Positions 49,112 to 58,808 are shown, numbered from the stretch's first letter. The stretch is DNA of 64,000 nucleotides from Streptomyces sp. LUP47B (GCF_001746295.1 NZ_MJAH01000008.1:1-64000), one strand, 5' to 3'. The notes: a model not told the origin generated them from the sequence alone. Made by a program: numbers and translations.

Positions 49112-50725
49112 TTGAGGGAGACGAGACCGAAGTGGCGGACGACCGCGCTCGGTTCGGCCGGAGTGCTCATCACGGCCACACTCATATCCGGTGCCGTCGC
49201 GGCACCCGCGTCCGGCGCCAACACACTGGCCGGTGCCGGCCGACACGGACAGGACCGCGCGTCCGTCGGTACCGCGATCGCCGCCGCCCGTGCCGCGAAG
49301 GCCGGTATCGACTGGGCCGACTGCCCGGCCGACTGGGGGATCGCGAAGCCGGTCCAGTGCGGCTGGGTCAGCGTGCCGCTGGACTACACCAAGCCGAACG
49401 GCAAGCAGATCAAGCTCGCCGTCGACCACATCGGCAACACCGGCACCCCGTCGGAGCGTCAGGGCGCCCTGGTCTACAACCCGGGCGGGCCCGGTGGCTC
49501 CGGTATGCGCTTCCCGCTCCGCGTCACGACCAAGAACCCGATCTGGGCCAACGTGGCCAAGGCGTACGACTTCGTGGGCTTCGACCCGCGCGGTGTCGGC
49601 CACTCCGCGCCGATCTCCTGCATGGACCCGCAGGAGTTCGTGAAGGCACCCAAGATGGACCCGGTGCCGGACTCCGAGGCCGACAAGCGCGCCCAGCGCA
49701 AGCTGGCCCGTGAGTACGCCGAGGGCTGCGCCGAGCGCACCGGCAAGGCGATGCTCGCGCAGATGACCACGCCCAACACCGTGCGCGACCTGGACGTCAT
49801 CCGGGCCGCACTCGGTGAGAAGAAGCTCAACTACCTGGGCGTCTCCTACGGCACCTACATCGGCGCCGTCTACGGCACGATGTTCCCCGGACATGTCCGT
49901 CGCATGGTCGTCGACAGCGTCGTCAACCCGTCCCGGGAGAAGATCTGGTACGAGGCCAACCTCGACCAGGACATCGCCTTCGAGGGCCGCTGGAAGGACT
50001 GGGAGGACTGGGTCGCCGCCAACGACGCCGCCTTCCATCTCGGCACCACCCGTGCCGCGGTCCAGGCGAAGTGGCTCGAACTGCGCGCCACCGCCAAGAA
50101 GAACCCCATCGGCGGGGTCGTCGGCCCGGCCGAACTGATCGGCTTCTTCCAGAGCGCCCCGTACTACGACTCCTCGTGGGTGCCGGTCGCGACGGTGTTC
50201 AGCAAGTACGTCGCCGGTGACACCCAGGCGCTCGTCGACGCGGCCGCCCCGGACCTGTCGGACACCGCGGGCAACATCTCCTCGGAGAACGGCAACGCCG
50301 TCTACACGGCCGTCGAGTGCACCGACGCCAAGTGGCCCACGAGCTGGAAGAAGTGGGACAAGGACAACACCGCGCTCAACAAGAACTACCCGTTCATGAC
50401 CTGGGCCAACGCCTGGCTGAACCTGCCGTGCGCCACCTGGCCGGTCAAGCAGCAGACCCCGGTCGAGGTCCGCACCGGCAAGGGCCTGCCTGGCGTGCTC
50501 ATCGTGCAGTCCGAGCGTGACGCGGCCACCCCCTACGACGGCGGCGTCGAACTGCACAAGCGTTTCAAGGGCTCCCGCCTGATCACCGAGAAGGACGCGG
50601 GCTCCCACGGCGTGACCGGTCTGGTCAACCCGTGCATCAACCCGCGGGTGGACGCCTACCTGCTCACCGGCAAGCTGGACAAGGCCGACGTGACGTGCAC
50701 CCCGCACGCCACGCCCAAGCCGTAG
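49112..50725 (+). CDS. tap: Secreted tripeptidyl aminopeptidase / alpha-beta hydrolase (Tap, S33 family)
   Basis: 537 residues with a TTG start preceded by GGGGAGGGATCC. Signal peptide: RETRPKWRTTALGSAGVLIT, then ATLISGAVAAPASGA. Mature domain: oxyanion region VYNPGGPGGSGMRFPLR, VGFDPRGVGHSAPISC, nucleophile Ser in LGVSYGTYIGAVYG, acid in IVQSERDAATPYDGG and His in KDAGSHGVTG. Four Cys residues fit an extracellular enzyme. It releases N-terminal tripeptides. It is flanked 3' by a strong terminator. Confidence 0.93.
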   Translation: MRETRPKWRTTALGSAGVLITATLISGAVAAPASGANTLAGAGRHGQDRASVGTAIAAARAAKAGIDWADCPADWGIAKPVQCGWVSVPLDYTKPNGKQIKLAVDHIGNTGTPSERQGALVYNPGGPGGSGMRFPLRVTTKNPIWANVAKAYDFVGFDPRGVGHSAPISCMDPQEFVKAPKMDPVPDSEADKRAQRKLAREYAEGCAERTGKAMLAQMTTPNTVRDLDVIRAALGEKKLNYLGVSYGTYIGAVYGTMFPGHVRRMVVDSVVNPSREKIWYEANLDQDIAFEGRWKDWEDWVAANDAAFHLGTTRAAVQAKWLELRATAKKNPIGGVVGPAELIGFFQSAPYYDSSWVPVATVFSKYVAGDTQALVDAAAPDLSDTAGNISSENGNAVYTAVECTDAKWPTSWKKWDKDNTALNKNYPFMTWANAWLNLPCATWPVKQQTPVEVRTGKGLPGVLIVQSERDAATPYDGGVELHKRFKGSRLITEKDAGSHGVTGLVNPCINPRVDAYLLTGKLDKADVTCTPHATPKP

Positions 50726-50747
50726 CACGTAGCACGTAGCAAGGGAC

Positions 50748-50776
50748 AAGGCGGCCGGAGCCACCGGCCGCCTTTT
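50748..50776. terminator. Strong intrinsic terminator after tap
   Basis: A perfect 11-bp stem, AAGGCGGCCGG (50748-50758) with CCGGCCGCCTT (50764-50774), a 5-nt loop and TT after it. It stands between convergent genes. Just before it the 7-mer GTAGCAC occurs in near-tandem (50722-50741). Confidence 0.9.
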
Positions 50777-50791
50777 CTCATGCGCCCGTGC

Positions 50792-51832
50792 TCATGCGCC
50801 GAGCGAGTCGAGATACGCGTCCTCCGCCGCGTAGTCGAAGAGGTCGCCGTAGGTCTGGAACATCCTCGGGTACGCCTCCCGCCAGTCCCGTCCGGCCAGT
50901 TGCTGCTCGATCCAGGCGACGGTCTCCGGCAGCCGGTCCGCGTACCGCGCCACCACCGGTCGGTACCCCAGCTCCCGTTCGGCGGTGGACATGTCGAAGA
51001 CGACCGGCACCGGCACCGACCACGGCGTGTCTCCCACGGTCGGCGAGGGCGGTGGGCCGTCGATCAGCACGCTCTGCGTCTCGACGCCCATCACGGAATC
51101 GATCGCGGCGGCGATCTCCGCCACCGTCGGGGCGTCCGGGTCCACGGCGTTCAGGGCCCTGCTGCCGGGCTTCGCGGCGGCCAGCCGGACGAGTTCGGCG
51201 ATGTTGTGGACGTTCGCCGGGTGGAACCGGCTCATGCCGCCGTACGGCAGGAGACGCCGAGGCCGGCCGTCCAGGTTGCGCTTGACGAAGTACAGCTCGC
51301 GCGGGGTCTGGCAGTGCGGTCCGTGGATTGCTCCCGCACGCAGCAGTGTCGTGGGCAACCGGTCGCCCACGGCGAGGAGTTCACGCTCCAGGCCGGCCTT
51401 GCGGGTGCTGTACGAGTCCTCGCCGGGCGCGATCGTCCGCTGGTCCTCCGTCACCCCCACGGGGAACTCGGGAAAGCCCCCCGGCTCGCCCTGGGTGTCG
51501 AAGCTGCGGCCCTTGTCGTCCTCGTACACCGACACGCTGGAGATCACCACGGCCGAGCCCACCCGGTCGGCCAGCGACACCAACTGCCCTGCGTGCGCGG
51601 GTCCGTAGGCGACCATGTCCACCAGGACCTCGCAGCCGTCGCCCACCGCGGCGGCCAGGGCCGAGTCGTCCGCCCGGTCGGCCCGCGCGGTACGCACCTG
51701 CGCGGGCCAGCTCTCGTCCCGTCCGCCGCCCCGGGAGACGGCCGTCACCTCCCAGCCGTCCAGGGCCAGCGCGCCCACGGCCGCTCGCCCGATCTGTCCC
51801 GTCGCTCCGATCACCACAGCACGTCGTGTCAT
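50792..51832 (-). CDS. NAD-dependent epimerase/dehydratase family protein
   Basis: 346 residues. The N-terminal Rossmann motif RAVVIGATGQIGRAAVGALA (GxxGxxG) is followed by YxxxK-like and substrate regions typical of extended SDR proteins (SSVSVYEDDKGRSFDTQGEP, LLRAGAIHGPH, RFHPANVHNIAELVRLAAA). Tyr-Ser-Thr-Arg-Lys in EDSYSTRKAGLE may be the catalytic pair. The substrate is unknown. It is convergent with tap and shares its terminator. Confidence 0.87.
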   Translation of the reverse strand: MTRRAVVIGATGQIGRAAVGALALDGWEVTAVSRGGGRDESWPAQVRTARADRADDSALAAAVGDGCEVLVDMVAYGPAHAGQLVSLADRVGSAVVISSVSVYEDDKGRSFDTQGEPGGFPEFPVGVTEDQRTIAPGEDSYSTRKAGLERELLAVGDRLPTTLLRAGAIHGPHCQTPRELYFVKRNLDGRPRRLLPYGGMSRFHPANVHNIAELVRLAAAKPGSRALNAVDPDAPTVAEIAAAIDSVMGVETQSVLIDGPPPSPTVGDTPWSVPVPVVFDMSTAERELGYRPVVARYADRLPETVAWIEQQLAGRDWREAYPRMFQTYGDLFDYAAEDAYLDSLGA

Positions 51833-51891
51833 GCGGCGACCGTACGGCGGTCAACTCCGGTTCCTCCAGGGGGTTCTGCCGACGGCAGACC

Positions 51892-52617
51892 TCAGCTCAG
51901 CGGAATCCGGGGGAACTTGCGCTCCTTCTCCCGGCGCGCGGCGGTCTCCTCCGCCTTCACCACGGCCGCGTACTGGTCGACGTACTCCTGGTCGGACAGC
52001 TTCAGGATGGCGTACATGATCTCGTCGGTGATCGCCCGCAGGATCGCCTTCTCGTTCTCCATCCCGGCGTAGCGGGAGAAGTCCAGCGGCTTGCCGAAGC
52101 GGATCACCACCGGGTGGATGTTGGGGATGACCTTGCCGGGCGGCTGGGCCTCGAAGGTGCCGATCATCGCGCAGGGGATCACCGGCACCTGAGCCCTGAG
52201 CGCCATCACCGCGACGCCGACCTTGCCCTTGTAGAGGCGGCCGTCGTGGGAGCGGGTGCCCTCCGGGTAGATGCCGAGCAGTTCGTCCTTGCGCAGCACG
52301 CCGAGACCCTCGCGGATGGCGGCCTGGCCCGCTTCCTTGCCGGAGCGGTCGACCGGGATCTGCCCGGCGCTGCGGAAGAAGAAGGCGGTCAGCCGGCCCT
52401 TGATGCCGGGGCCGGTGAAGTACTCGGCCTTCGCCAGAAAGGTGATGCGCCGCTTGAGCACCGCGGGCATCAGGAAGTGGTCGGAGAAGGACAGGTGGTT
52501 GCCGGCGACGATGGCCGCACCCGACTCCGGAATGTGCTCAAGACCCTCTATTCGGGGCCGGAAGACCAGTCTCAGCAACGGCCCCAACAGCACGTATTTG
52601 AGCAGGTAATAGAACAA
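51892..52617 (-). CDS. plsC: 1-Acyl-sn-glycerol-3-phosphate acyltransferase (PlsC family)
   Basis: 241 residues from a TTG start (FYYLLKYVLLGPLLRLVFRP) with a short N-terminal hydrophobic segment. Acyltransferase motifs: AGNHLSFSDHFLMP (NHxxxxD), LLGIYPEGTRSHDGRLYKGK (motif III) and VPVIPCAMIGTFEAQPP (motif IV). It makes phosphatidic acid at the membrane. The 236-bp gap upstream (52618-52853) shows only a GGCC-AAA-GGGCC hairpin near 52812, possibly terminating the SpoIIE gene. Confidence 0.92.
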   Translation of the reverse strand: MFYYLLKYVLLGPLLRLVFRPRIEGLEHIPESGAAIVAGNHLSFSDHFLMPAVLKRRITFLAKAEYFTGPGIKGRLTAFFFRSAGQIPVDRSGKEAGQAAIREGLGVLRKDELLGIYPEGTRSHDGRLYKGKVGVAVMALRAQVPVIPCAMIGTFEAQPPGKVIPNIHPVVIRFGKPLDFSRYAGMENEKAILRAITDEIMYAILKLSDQEYVDQYAAVVKAEETAARREKERKFPRIPLS

Positions 52618-52853
52618 GAGGGGGCGCTCCTCGGTCGGGCGGACGGCTCAACTCCGCGTTCTGGCTGGTCAACCGGCGTGAGGCGGGGCTGTCAGTGTAG
52701 GCGCAGGGCACGACGGCTGGAACAGTGCCGAACGCCGGACCAGCTTGGTGCCGGCGGGCGGAGCGCGGCAACCCGACCAGGCGCTGTGGCGTGAACCGCG
52801 GGGGTGGTCGGCCAAAGGGCCGCTCTTGATTCCCGGGCGGGGTCCTGTCGCGT

Positions 52854-54098
52854 TCACAGCCGTACGATGACCAGCGCCGTGTCGTCCGTGGCGCCGCCGG
52901 GCGGGAGCAGCTCCAGCAGGACCGCGTCCGCGAGCGTCTCGGGGTCGTCCTCACGGTGCCGGGCGAGGGAGTCGGCGAGCCGGTTGAGCCCGGTGTCGAT
53001 GTCCTCGCGGCGCCGCTCCACCAGGCCGTCGGTGTACAGGGCGAGGGTGGCGCCGCTGGTGAAGGTGGTCGCGGCCTGCACCCGGGGCATCGGGTCGGGA
53101 CGGGCGTCGAGCGGTGGGTCGGTCGCCTTGTCCAGGCACTCCACCCGGCCGTCGGGGTGCACCAGCATCGGCGGTGGATGCCCGGCGCTGCTGTAGGTGA
53201 GGGTGCCGTGGTCGAGGTCGATGAACGTGGTGACCGCGGTCGCCGACTCGGCGCCGTCCACCACGTGGGCGTACCGGCCCAGCACGTCCAGGGCCTCGGC
53301 CGGACCCCCGGCCACCCGGGAGGCGGCGCTCAGGGCGCTGCGCAGCTGTCCCATCACCCCGGCGGCCGGGAGCCCGTGCCCCACCACGTCACCGACCGAG
53401 ACACCGACGCGACGGCCGCCCACCAGGTCGACGAGGTCGTACCAGTCCCCGCACACGTTGAGCGTGCCGACCGCGGGCCGGTAGCGCACGGCGGCCCTGT
53501 GGTGCAGCCTCTGCCGGCCGGTGGGCAGCATGGCCTCCTGGAGTGTCAACGCGACCTCGCGGTCCCGGGCGTGGGCCTGCCGCAACCGTTCGTTGACCTC
53601 CTGGAGTTCACGGGCGCGGGTGTACAGCTCGGCCTCCAGGACCCGGTCCCGGTCGGCGCGCCCGCGGCCGCGGGCCCGGATCAGCTCGGTGACCTCCTCG
53701 ACCCGGTGCACGAGCAGCTCGACCTTGCCGTCCGTGCCGAGGATGGGGGCGTTGCAGGGGCTCCAGTAGCGCTCCTCCCACTCTCCCGGCCGGCCGGGTG
53801 CCTCCACGTCGTACCGCTGAAGGGCCATGGAGTCGCGCTCTCCGGTCTCCAGCACCCGGCGCAGGGAGGCGGCCAGATTGCGCATGCCGGTCGCCGCGGG
53901 GTCGTTCGGGTTGTCAGGGAAGACGTCGAAGAGATAGCGGCCCACGATCTCCTCGCGCCGGCGCCCGGCCATGCGCAGGAACTCCGCGTTGACGTCCGCG
54001 TACACCAGATCGGGCGTGAGGAGCGCGACCATGCCGGGCAGCGCCTGGAACACGGCCGAGTAGTCGATGGCGTCGGGGTCGTCGGGGATGTCGCTCAT
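52854..54098 (-). CDS. PAS domain-SpoIIE/PP2C serine phosphatase
   Basis: 414 residues from MSDIPDDPDAIDYSAVFQAL. A PAS domain lies at about residues 10-140 (LTPDLVYADVNAEFLRMAGR), followed by a coiled coil (AELYTRARELQEVNERLRQA) and a SpoIIE phosphatase domain (GDWYDLVDLVGGRRVGVSVG, then DVVGHGLPAAGVMG, then ALYTDGLVERRREDIDTGLN). It would dephosphorylate anti-sigma antagonists in partner-switch signalling. A second SpoIIE protein with its own kinase domain lies 58 bp upstream. Confidence 0.93.
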   Translation of the reverse strand: MSDIPDDPDAIDYSAVFQALPGMVALLTPDLVYADVNAEFLRMAGRRREEIVGRYLFDVFPDNPNDPAATGMRNLAASLRRVLETGERDSMALQRYDVEAPGRPGEWEERYWSPCNAPILGTDGKVELLVHRVEEVTELIRARGRGRADRDRVLEAELYTRARELQEVNERLRQAHARDREVALTLQEAMLPTGRQRLHHRAAVRYRPAVGTLNVCGDWYDLVDLVGGRRVGVSVGDVVGHGLPAAGVMGQLRSALSAASRVAGGPAEALDVLGRYAHVVDGAESATAVTTFIDLDHGTLTYSSAGHPPPMLVHPDGRVECLDKATDPPLDARPDPMPRVQAATTFTSGATLALYTDGLVERRREDIDTGLNRLADSLARHREDDPETLADAVLLELLPPGGATDDTALVIVRL

Positions 54099-54156
54099 GG
54101 CTGCCGCCTCATCGCCTGGATCGCACCATTTTCCCACGGTATGCACGAGTCGGGGG

Positions 54157-56589
54157 TCAGTCCGGTGGTTCCTCGAGGGACTGCTCTGCCCAGATGATCT
54201 TTCCTTCGGGCGCGAACCGGGTGCCCCAGCGCTGGGCGAACTGGGAGACCAGCAACAGCCCCCGGCCGCCCTCGTCCGTGGTGCGCGGGTGGCGCAGATG
54301 GGGCGCGGTGTCGCCGCTGTCGAACACCTCGCAGACCAGGGACCGCTCCCGGATCAGCCGGAGCCGGATCGGGCCGACCGCGTGCCGGATGGCGTTGGTG
54401 ACCAGTTCGCTGACGACGAGTTCCGTGGTGAAGGCGAACTCCTCCAGGCCCCAGTCCGTCAGCTGCCGGGACGCCGTCTTGCGGGCCTCGGCGACCCGGG
54501 CCGGGTCGACGGGCACGTCCCAGTCCGCGACCTGGTCGGGCCCCAGCAGCCGGGTGCGCGCCATGAGCAGGGCCACATCGTCGTGCGGCCGGTCGGGGGC
54601 CAGCGCGTCGACCACGGCCCGGCAGCGCAGGTCGAGCGTGGGCGCGGGCCTTTCCAGGGCCTGACGCAGCCGGTCCCGGCCCGCGTCCACGGCCCACTCC
54701 TCGCCATGGGCGAGCAGCCCGTCGGTGTGCAGTGCGAGCGTGCTGCCCGCCGCCAGGGCCATCTCGACCGACTCGAAGGGGGGACCGCCGACGCCGAGCG
54801 ACGGCCCCTGCGGAAGGTCCACGAACGCGACCGTGCCGTCGGGAAGGATCACGGCCGGCGCCGGATGTCCGGCGGCGGCCATCGTGCACTGCCCGTCGAC
54901 CGGGTCGTAGACGACGTACACACATCCGGAGCCCTGGGCGCTGTCGGTGTCCTCCGTCCCCGGGCCCACCCCCTCCTCGCGCGCCGTCCGGGCGACCAGG
55001 TCGTCGAGGTGACCCAGCACCTCCTCGGGCGGCAGGTCCAGCGCCGCCAGGGTTCGTACGGCGGTCCGCAGCCGCCCCATCGAGGCGGCGGCGCCGATGC
55101 CGTGGCCGGGCACCTCGCCGACCACCAGGGCGACCCGCGCGCCGGAGAGCTGGATGAGGTCGTACCAGTCACCGCCCAGGCCCGTCAGCTCGTCGGCGGG
55201 CCGGTAGCAGGCGGTCACCTCCACGGCGTCCTGCTCGGGCAGCCGGTGGGGGAGCAGACTGCGCTGCAGGACCAGCGCGGCCTCGCGCTCGCGGGTGTAG
55301 CGCCGGGCGTTGTCCACGCAGACGGCCGCCCGCGAGACGAGATCCTCGGCGAGGTTCAGATCCTCCGCGGCGAAGGGTTCCTGGCGGCGTCGGCGGAAGA
55401 AGGTGGTGACGCCCAGGGTGACGCCCCGGGCGCGGATCGGCACCACCAGCACGCTGTGCAGGCCCAGCTCCAGAAAGGTGGCCCGCCGCCCGCCGGGGAT
55501 GTCGGTGGCCCACTCCGCGGCCAGTGGGTCCAGGCGCTCCTCGCGCCAGGACTCGCCCGAGGCCAGACAGCGCAGCGGGGGCGACCCGGGCCGGTAGGCG
55601 GCCACGCCACCGACCTCGACGACGGCCTCCGGAACACCCTCGTTCACCGACTGCTGCCCGGACCGCAGCAGCGGGACGTGCGTGGTGGGTTCCGCTCCCC
55701 GCAGCACCGACTCCAGCAGGTCCACGGTGACGTAGTCGGCCAGCGCGGGTACGGCCACGTCGGCCAGCTCCTGCGCGGTGCGCCGGATGTCCAGACTGCG
55801 GCCGATGTACTCGCCGGCCCGGTCGAGCAGGGCCAGGCGCTGCCGGGCCCGGTGCCGATCGGTGATGTCGACGACCGTGTAGTAGACGCCGATCGGGTGT
55901 CCCCGGTCGTCGTCGATCCGGGTGAACGACATCGTGTGCGCGGTCTCGCGGTGCGGGGCGGAGCGGACCCGGCCGACGTGCTCGTACTCCACGACCGGTT
56001 CACCGGTCTCCAGTACGCGCCGCATCTGCGCCTCTATCGCCTCGGAGTCCAGGCCCGGCTGGATCTCCGCGAACCGCAGTCCCAGCCGCTGCTGGGCCGG
56101 GGCACTGCCGAACTGTTCCAGCGCCGGGTTGGACCACACACAGCGCAGGTCCGTGTCCACGATCGCGATGCCGATGGGCGAGCGGGTGACCATCTGTTCC
56201 AGTACCTGGCGGCTCATGTCCCAGCCGGGGGCCTCCGCCATGTCGGACAGCAGCACCAGCCAGCGTTCCGAGTTGTCGGAGTCGTCGGCCACCGTGATCC
56301 GGACCATCACGGGGACCGGTTGGCCGTGTCTGTGCAGGGCGGTCAGCAGCCCCGCCCAGCTGCCGTCGGTCCGGCAGCGCGCGGTGATCTCGGGCAGTCG
56401 GCGGGCGTCCTCGGGGGTGAGAAGGGCTGCGACGCTCCGTCCCACGGCTTCGGTGGCGGGGTAGTCCAGCAGGCGCTCGGCGTCCTTGGTCCAGCCGGTC
56501 ACCGTGCCGTGGGCGTCGAGCAGCAGGGGCGCGGCATCGGCCACGTCGAACCGGTGCCGCGCGGTGTCGTGCTCCTCCTGAGCGCCCAC
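54157..56589 (-). CDS. Multidomain SpoIIE phosphatase: PAS-PAS-GAF-PP2C-HATPase
   Basis: 810 residues from a GTG preceded by AGAGAGGTC; an ATG 78 bases upstream is an alternative. Domains in order: PAS (LLLDAHGTVTGWTKDAERLL), a second PAS (IGIAIVDTDLRCVWSNPALE), GAF (FLELGLHSVLVVPIRARGVT), SpoIIE PP2C (GGDWYDLIQLSGARVALVVG, then EVPGHGIGAAASMG) and a C-terminal HATPase (VVSELVTNAIRHAVGPIRLR, then DEGGRGLLLV). It combines phosphatase and anti-sigma-kinase-like activities in one chain. Such proteins sense light, redox or metabolites; the cue is unknown. Confidence 0.92.
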   Translation of the reverse strand: MGAQEEHDTARHRFDVADAAPLLLDAHGTVTGWTKDAERLLDYPATEAVGRSVAALLTPEDARRLPEITARCRTDGSWAGLLTALHRHGQPVPVMVRITVADDSDNSERWLVLLSDMAEAPGWDMSRQVLEQMVTRSPIGIAIVDTDLRCVWSNPALEQFGSAPAQQRLGLRFAEIQPGLDSEAIEAQMRRVLETGEPVVEYEHVGRVRSAPHRETAHTMSFTRIDDDRGHPIGVYYTVVDITDRHRARQRLALLDRAGEYIGRSLDIRRTAQELADVAVPALADYVTVDLLESVLRGAEPTTHVPLLRSGQQSVNEGVPEAVVEVGGVAAYRPGSPPLRCLASGESWREERLDPLAAEWATDIPGGRRATFLELGLHSVLVVPIRARGVTLGVTTFFRRRRQEPFAAEDLNLAEDLVSRAAVCVDNARRYTREREAALVLQRSLLPHRLPEQDAVEVTACYRPADELTGLGGDWYDLIQLSGARVALVVGEVPGHGIGAAASMGRLRTAVRTLAALDLPPEEVLGHLDDLVARTAREEGVGPGTEDTDSAQGSGCVYVVYDPVDGQCTMAAAGHPAPAVILPDGTVAFVDLPQGPSLGVGGPPFESVEMALAAGSTLALHTDGLLAHGEEWAVDAGRDRLRQALERPAPTLDLRCRAVVDALAPDRPHDDVALLMARTRLLGPDQVADWDVPVDPARVAEARKTASRQLTDWGLEEFAFTTELVVSELVTNAIRHAVGPIRLRLIRERSLVCEVFDSGDTAPHLRHPRTTDEGGRGLLLVSQFAQRWGTRFAPEGKIIWAEQSLEEPPD

Positions 56590-56688
56590 GGCCGACCTCT
56601 CTGTCGCTGAGAGTGGTCTATCACCTCTTCGCATCATCTTCACCCGGTACGTCGGGAGTGTGCCCACGGGGAGGGGCGGATCGGTTGG

Positions 56689-57909
56689 TCAGGGCCTGAG
56701 TACCTTTGCCAGTACGCCCAGTGCCGATTCCAGTTCCTCCGCCGTGATCGTCAGTGGCGGTGCCAGCCTGATCGTCGAGCCGTGGGTGTCCTTGACCAGG
56801 ACGCCCTCGTCCATCAGCAGCTTGCTGACCTCGCGGCCCGTGCCGAGGGACGGGTCGATGTCGACGCCGGCCCACAGACCCCGTGCACGGAAGCCGACGA
56901 CGCCCTTGCCGACCAGGTCCGCCAGGCCGTCCCGGAGAACCGTCCCCAGTTCGGCCGCCCGGCGCTGGAACTCGCCCGTTTCCAGGAGCTCGATCACCGC
57001 CGTGCCCACCGCCGCCGCCAGCGGGTTGCCGCCGAACGTCGAGCCGTGTTCGCCCGGGCGCAGTACGCCGAGGACGTCACGGTGGGCGACCACCGCGGAG
57101 ACCGGGACGATGCCGCCGCCCAGCGCCTTGCCCAGGAGCAGGACGTCCGGGACGACTCCCTCGTGCTCCACGGCGAGGGTGCGGCCCGTGCGGCCGAGGC
57201 CCGACTGGATCTCGTCCGCGATGAAGAGACAGCCCTTGCGGCGGGTCAGCTCCCGGACGCCGGTCAGGTAGCCGTCGTCCGGGATGACCACGCCCGCCTC
57301 GCCCTGGATGGGTTCGAGGAGCACCGCGGCCGTGGTCTCGTCGACCGCCGCCTCCAGCGCCGCCAGGTCGTTGTACGGCACGATCCGGAAGCCCGGCGTG
57401 AAGGGACCGAAACCCGCCCTGGCCGTCTCGTCCGTGGAGAACGACACGATCGTCGTCGTACGCCCGTGGAAGTTCTCCGCCGCCACCACGATCGTGGCCC
57501 GGTCGGCCGGGACGCCCTTGACCTCGTACGCCCATTTGCGGGCCACCTTGATGCCGCTCTCCACCGCCTCCGCGCCGGTGTTCATCGGCAGCACCATGTC
57601 CAGGCCCGTCAGCTCGGCCAGGCGCTCCGCGAACTCGGCGAGCCGGTCGTTGTGGAAGGCCCTGGACGTCAGCGTCAGCCGGTCCAGCTGCCGGTGCGCC
57701 GCCTCGATCAGCGCCGGGTGGCGGTGGCCGAAGTTGAGGGCGGAGTAGCCGGCCAGCATGTCGAGGTAGTGGCGGCCCTCCACGTCCTGCACCCAGGTGC
57801 CCTCGGCACTGGCGACGACCACGGGCAGCGGGTGGTAGTTGTGCGCGAGGACCGGCTCCTCGGCACGGATGAGATCGGCGGAGGAACGCGTGCTTACGGG
57901 TGCGGTCAT
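56689..57909 (-). CDS. rocD: Ornithine aminotransferase
   Basis: 406 residues. Class III aminotransferase: HNYHPLPVVVASAEGTWVQD, YLDMLAGYSALNFGHRHPAL, MNTGAEAVESGIKVARKWAY, FHGRTTTIVSFSTDETARAG, LFIADEIQSGLGRTG and the PLP-lysine in LLLGKALGGGIVPVSAVVA. It converts ornithine to glutamate semialdehyde (P5C). It is translationally coupled (ATGA) to the dihydrolase-like gene upstream, which provides a route from arginine. Confidence 0.95.
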   Translation of the reverse strand: MTAPVSTRSSADLIRAEEPVLAHNYHPLPVVVASAEGTWVQDVEGRHYLDMLAGYSALNFGHRHPALIEAAHRQLDRLTLTSRAFHNDRLAEFAERLAELTGLDMVLPMNTGAEAVESGIKVARKWAYEVKGVPADRATIVVAAENFHGRTTTIVSFSTDETARAGFGPFTPGFRIVPYNDLAALEAAVDETTAAVLLEPIQGEAGVVIPDDGYLTGVRELTRRKGCLFIADEIQSGLGRTGRTLAVEHEGVVPDVLLLGKALGGGIVPVSAVVAHRDVLGVLRPGEHGSTFGGNPLAAAVGTAVIELLETGEFQRRAAELGTVLRDGLADLVGKGVVGFRARGLWAGVDIDPSLGTGREVSKLLMDEGVLVKDTHGSTIRLAPPLTITAEELESALGVLAKVLRP

Positions 57910-58718
57910 GAGCGGATCTCCTGGGTGCAGCACTTGATGCCGCCGCCGGCCTTGTGGAACTCGGAGAGGTCGACGGGGACGGGGACATAGCCGTGGTCGT
58001 CGAGGCGCACGGCGAGGGCCTCGGCCTGCGGGGCGATGAAGACGTGCCGGCCGTCGGACACGGAGTTCAGGCCGAACGCCATCGCGTCGTCCCGGGTCGC
58101 CAGCACCGCGTCCGGGTACAGCCGTGCGAGTACCTCGCGGCTGCCCGGCGAAAAGGCCTCCGGGTAGTACACGATGTTGGCGTCGTCGAGAACGAACAGC
58201 GCGGTGTCCAGATGGTAGAAGTGCGGGTCCACCAGCGTCAGGCTGATCACCGGGTGGCCGAAGAACTCCTGCACCTCGCGGTGCGCCTCCCGGGTCGTGC
58301 GGAACCCGGTTCCGGCCAGCACGTACCGACCCGTCCAGACGAGATCGCCCTCGCCCTCGCAGACGGCGGCGGGACGGTGGACGTCGTAGCCCGCCGTCTG
58401 GAACCACAGGTCGTAGTGCGTGGACTCGGCGCGTCGCTGGGGCGCGTGGAAGAGGGAGCCGAAGACGCGGCCGCCGACGACGACCGCCGAGTTCGCGGCG
58501 AAGACCATGTCCGGGAGACCGGGGACCGGCTCCACGGCCGCGACGTCGTGACCGTGGGTCTCATAGGCGCGGATCAGCGTCCGCCACTGCTCCTGCGCCA
58601 GGTCCACGTCGACATGGGTGTCGGGATGCATCCAGGGATTGATCGCGTACTGCACGGCGAAGTGTCTGGGTTCGCAGACGAGGAAACGCCGTCGGCGCGG
58701 CACACGGGAGTCGGGCAC
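57906..58718 (-). CDS. Guanidine-group hydrolase: probable arginine dihydrolase (DDAH/ArgZ-like)
   Basis: 270 residues from a GTG start (VPDSRVPRRRRFLVCEPRHF) preceded by GCGGAGGAAC. It has the pentein fold of DDAH-type enzymes: INPWM near residue 27, LPDMVFAANSAVVVGGRVFG near residue 76, GEGDLVWTGRYVLAGTGFRT, LVDPHFYHLDTALFVLDDAN and the C-terminal nucleophile in GGGIKCCTQEIRS. The Asn pair (residues 27 and 76) has the same spacing as the two catalytic Asn of cyanobacterial ArgZ, as I recall them. Coupling with rocD also favours arginine to ornithine over dimethylarginine hydrolysis. Confidence 0.8.
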   Translation of the reverse strand: MPDSRVPRRRRFLVCEPRHFAVQYAINPWMHPDTHVDVDLAQEQWRTLIRAYETHGHDVAAVEPVPGLPDMVFAANSAVVVGGRVFGSLFHAPQRRAESTHYDLWFQTAGYDVHRPAAVCEGEGDLVWTGRYVLAGTGFRTTREAHREVQEFFGHPVISLTLVDPHFYHLDTALFVLDDANIVYYPEAFSPGSREVLARLYPDAVLATRDDAMAFGLNSVSDGRHVFIAPQAEALAVRLDDHGYVPVPVDLSEFHKAGGGIKCCTQEIRS

Positions 58719-58794
58719 AGAGGGGTTCCTCCGCTTCCTGCGGTGTCTACTGAGGGTTGACACCAAGGTAGAAAACGGGCGGCAGGCCCGACAA

Positions 58795-58808
58795 GCAACA
58801 AGAATTGC
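58795..58808. promoter_or_regulatory. Candidate Lrp box upstream of the arginine operon
   Basis: GCAA-N6-TTGC lies in the 151-bp gap between the Lrp gene and the dihydrolase gene and overlaps a possible -35 (TTGCTT, minus strand) of the latter. It is a short inverted repeat of the size bound by Lrp/AsnC dimers. The assignment is inferred from position only. Confidence 0.4.
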
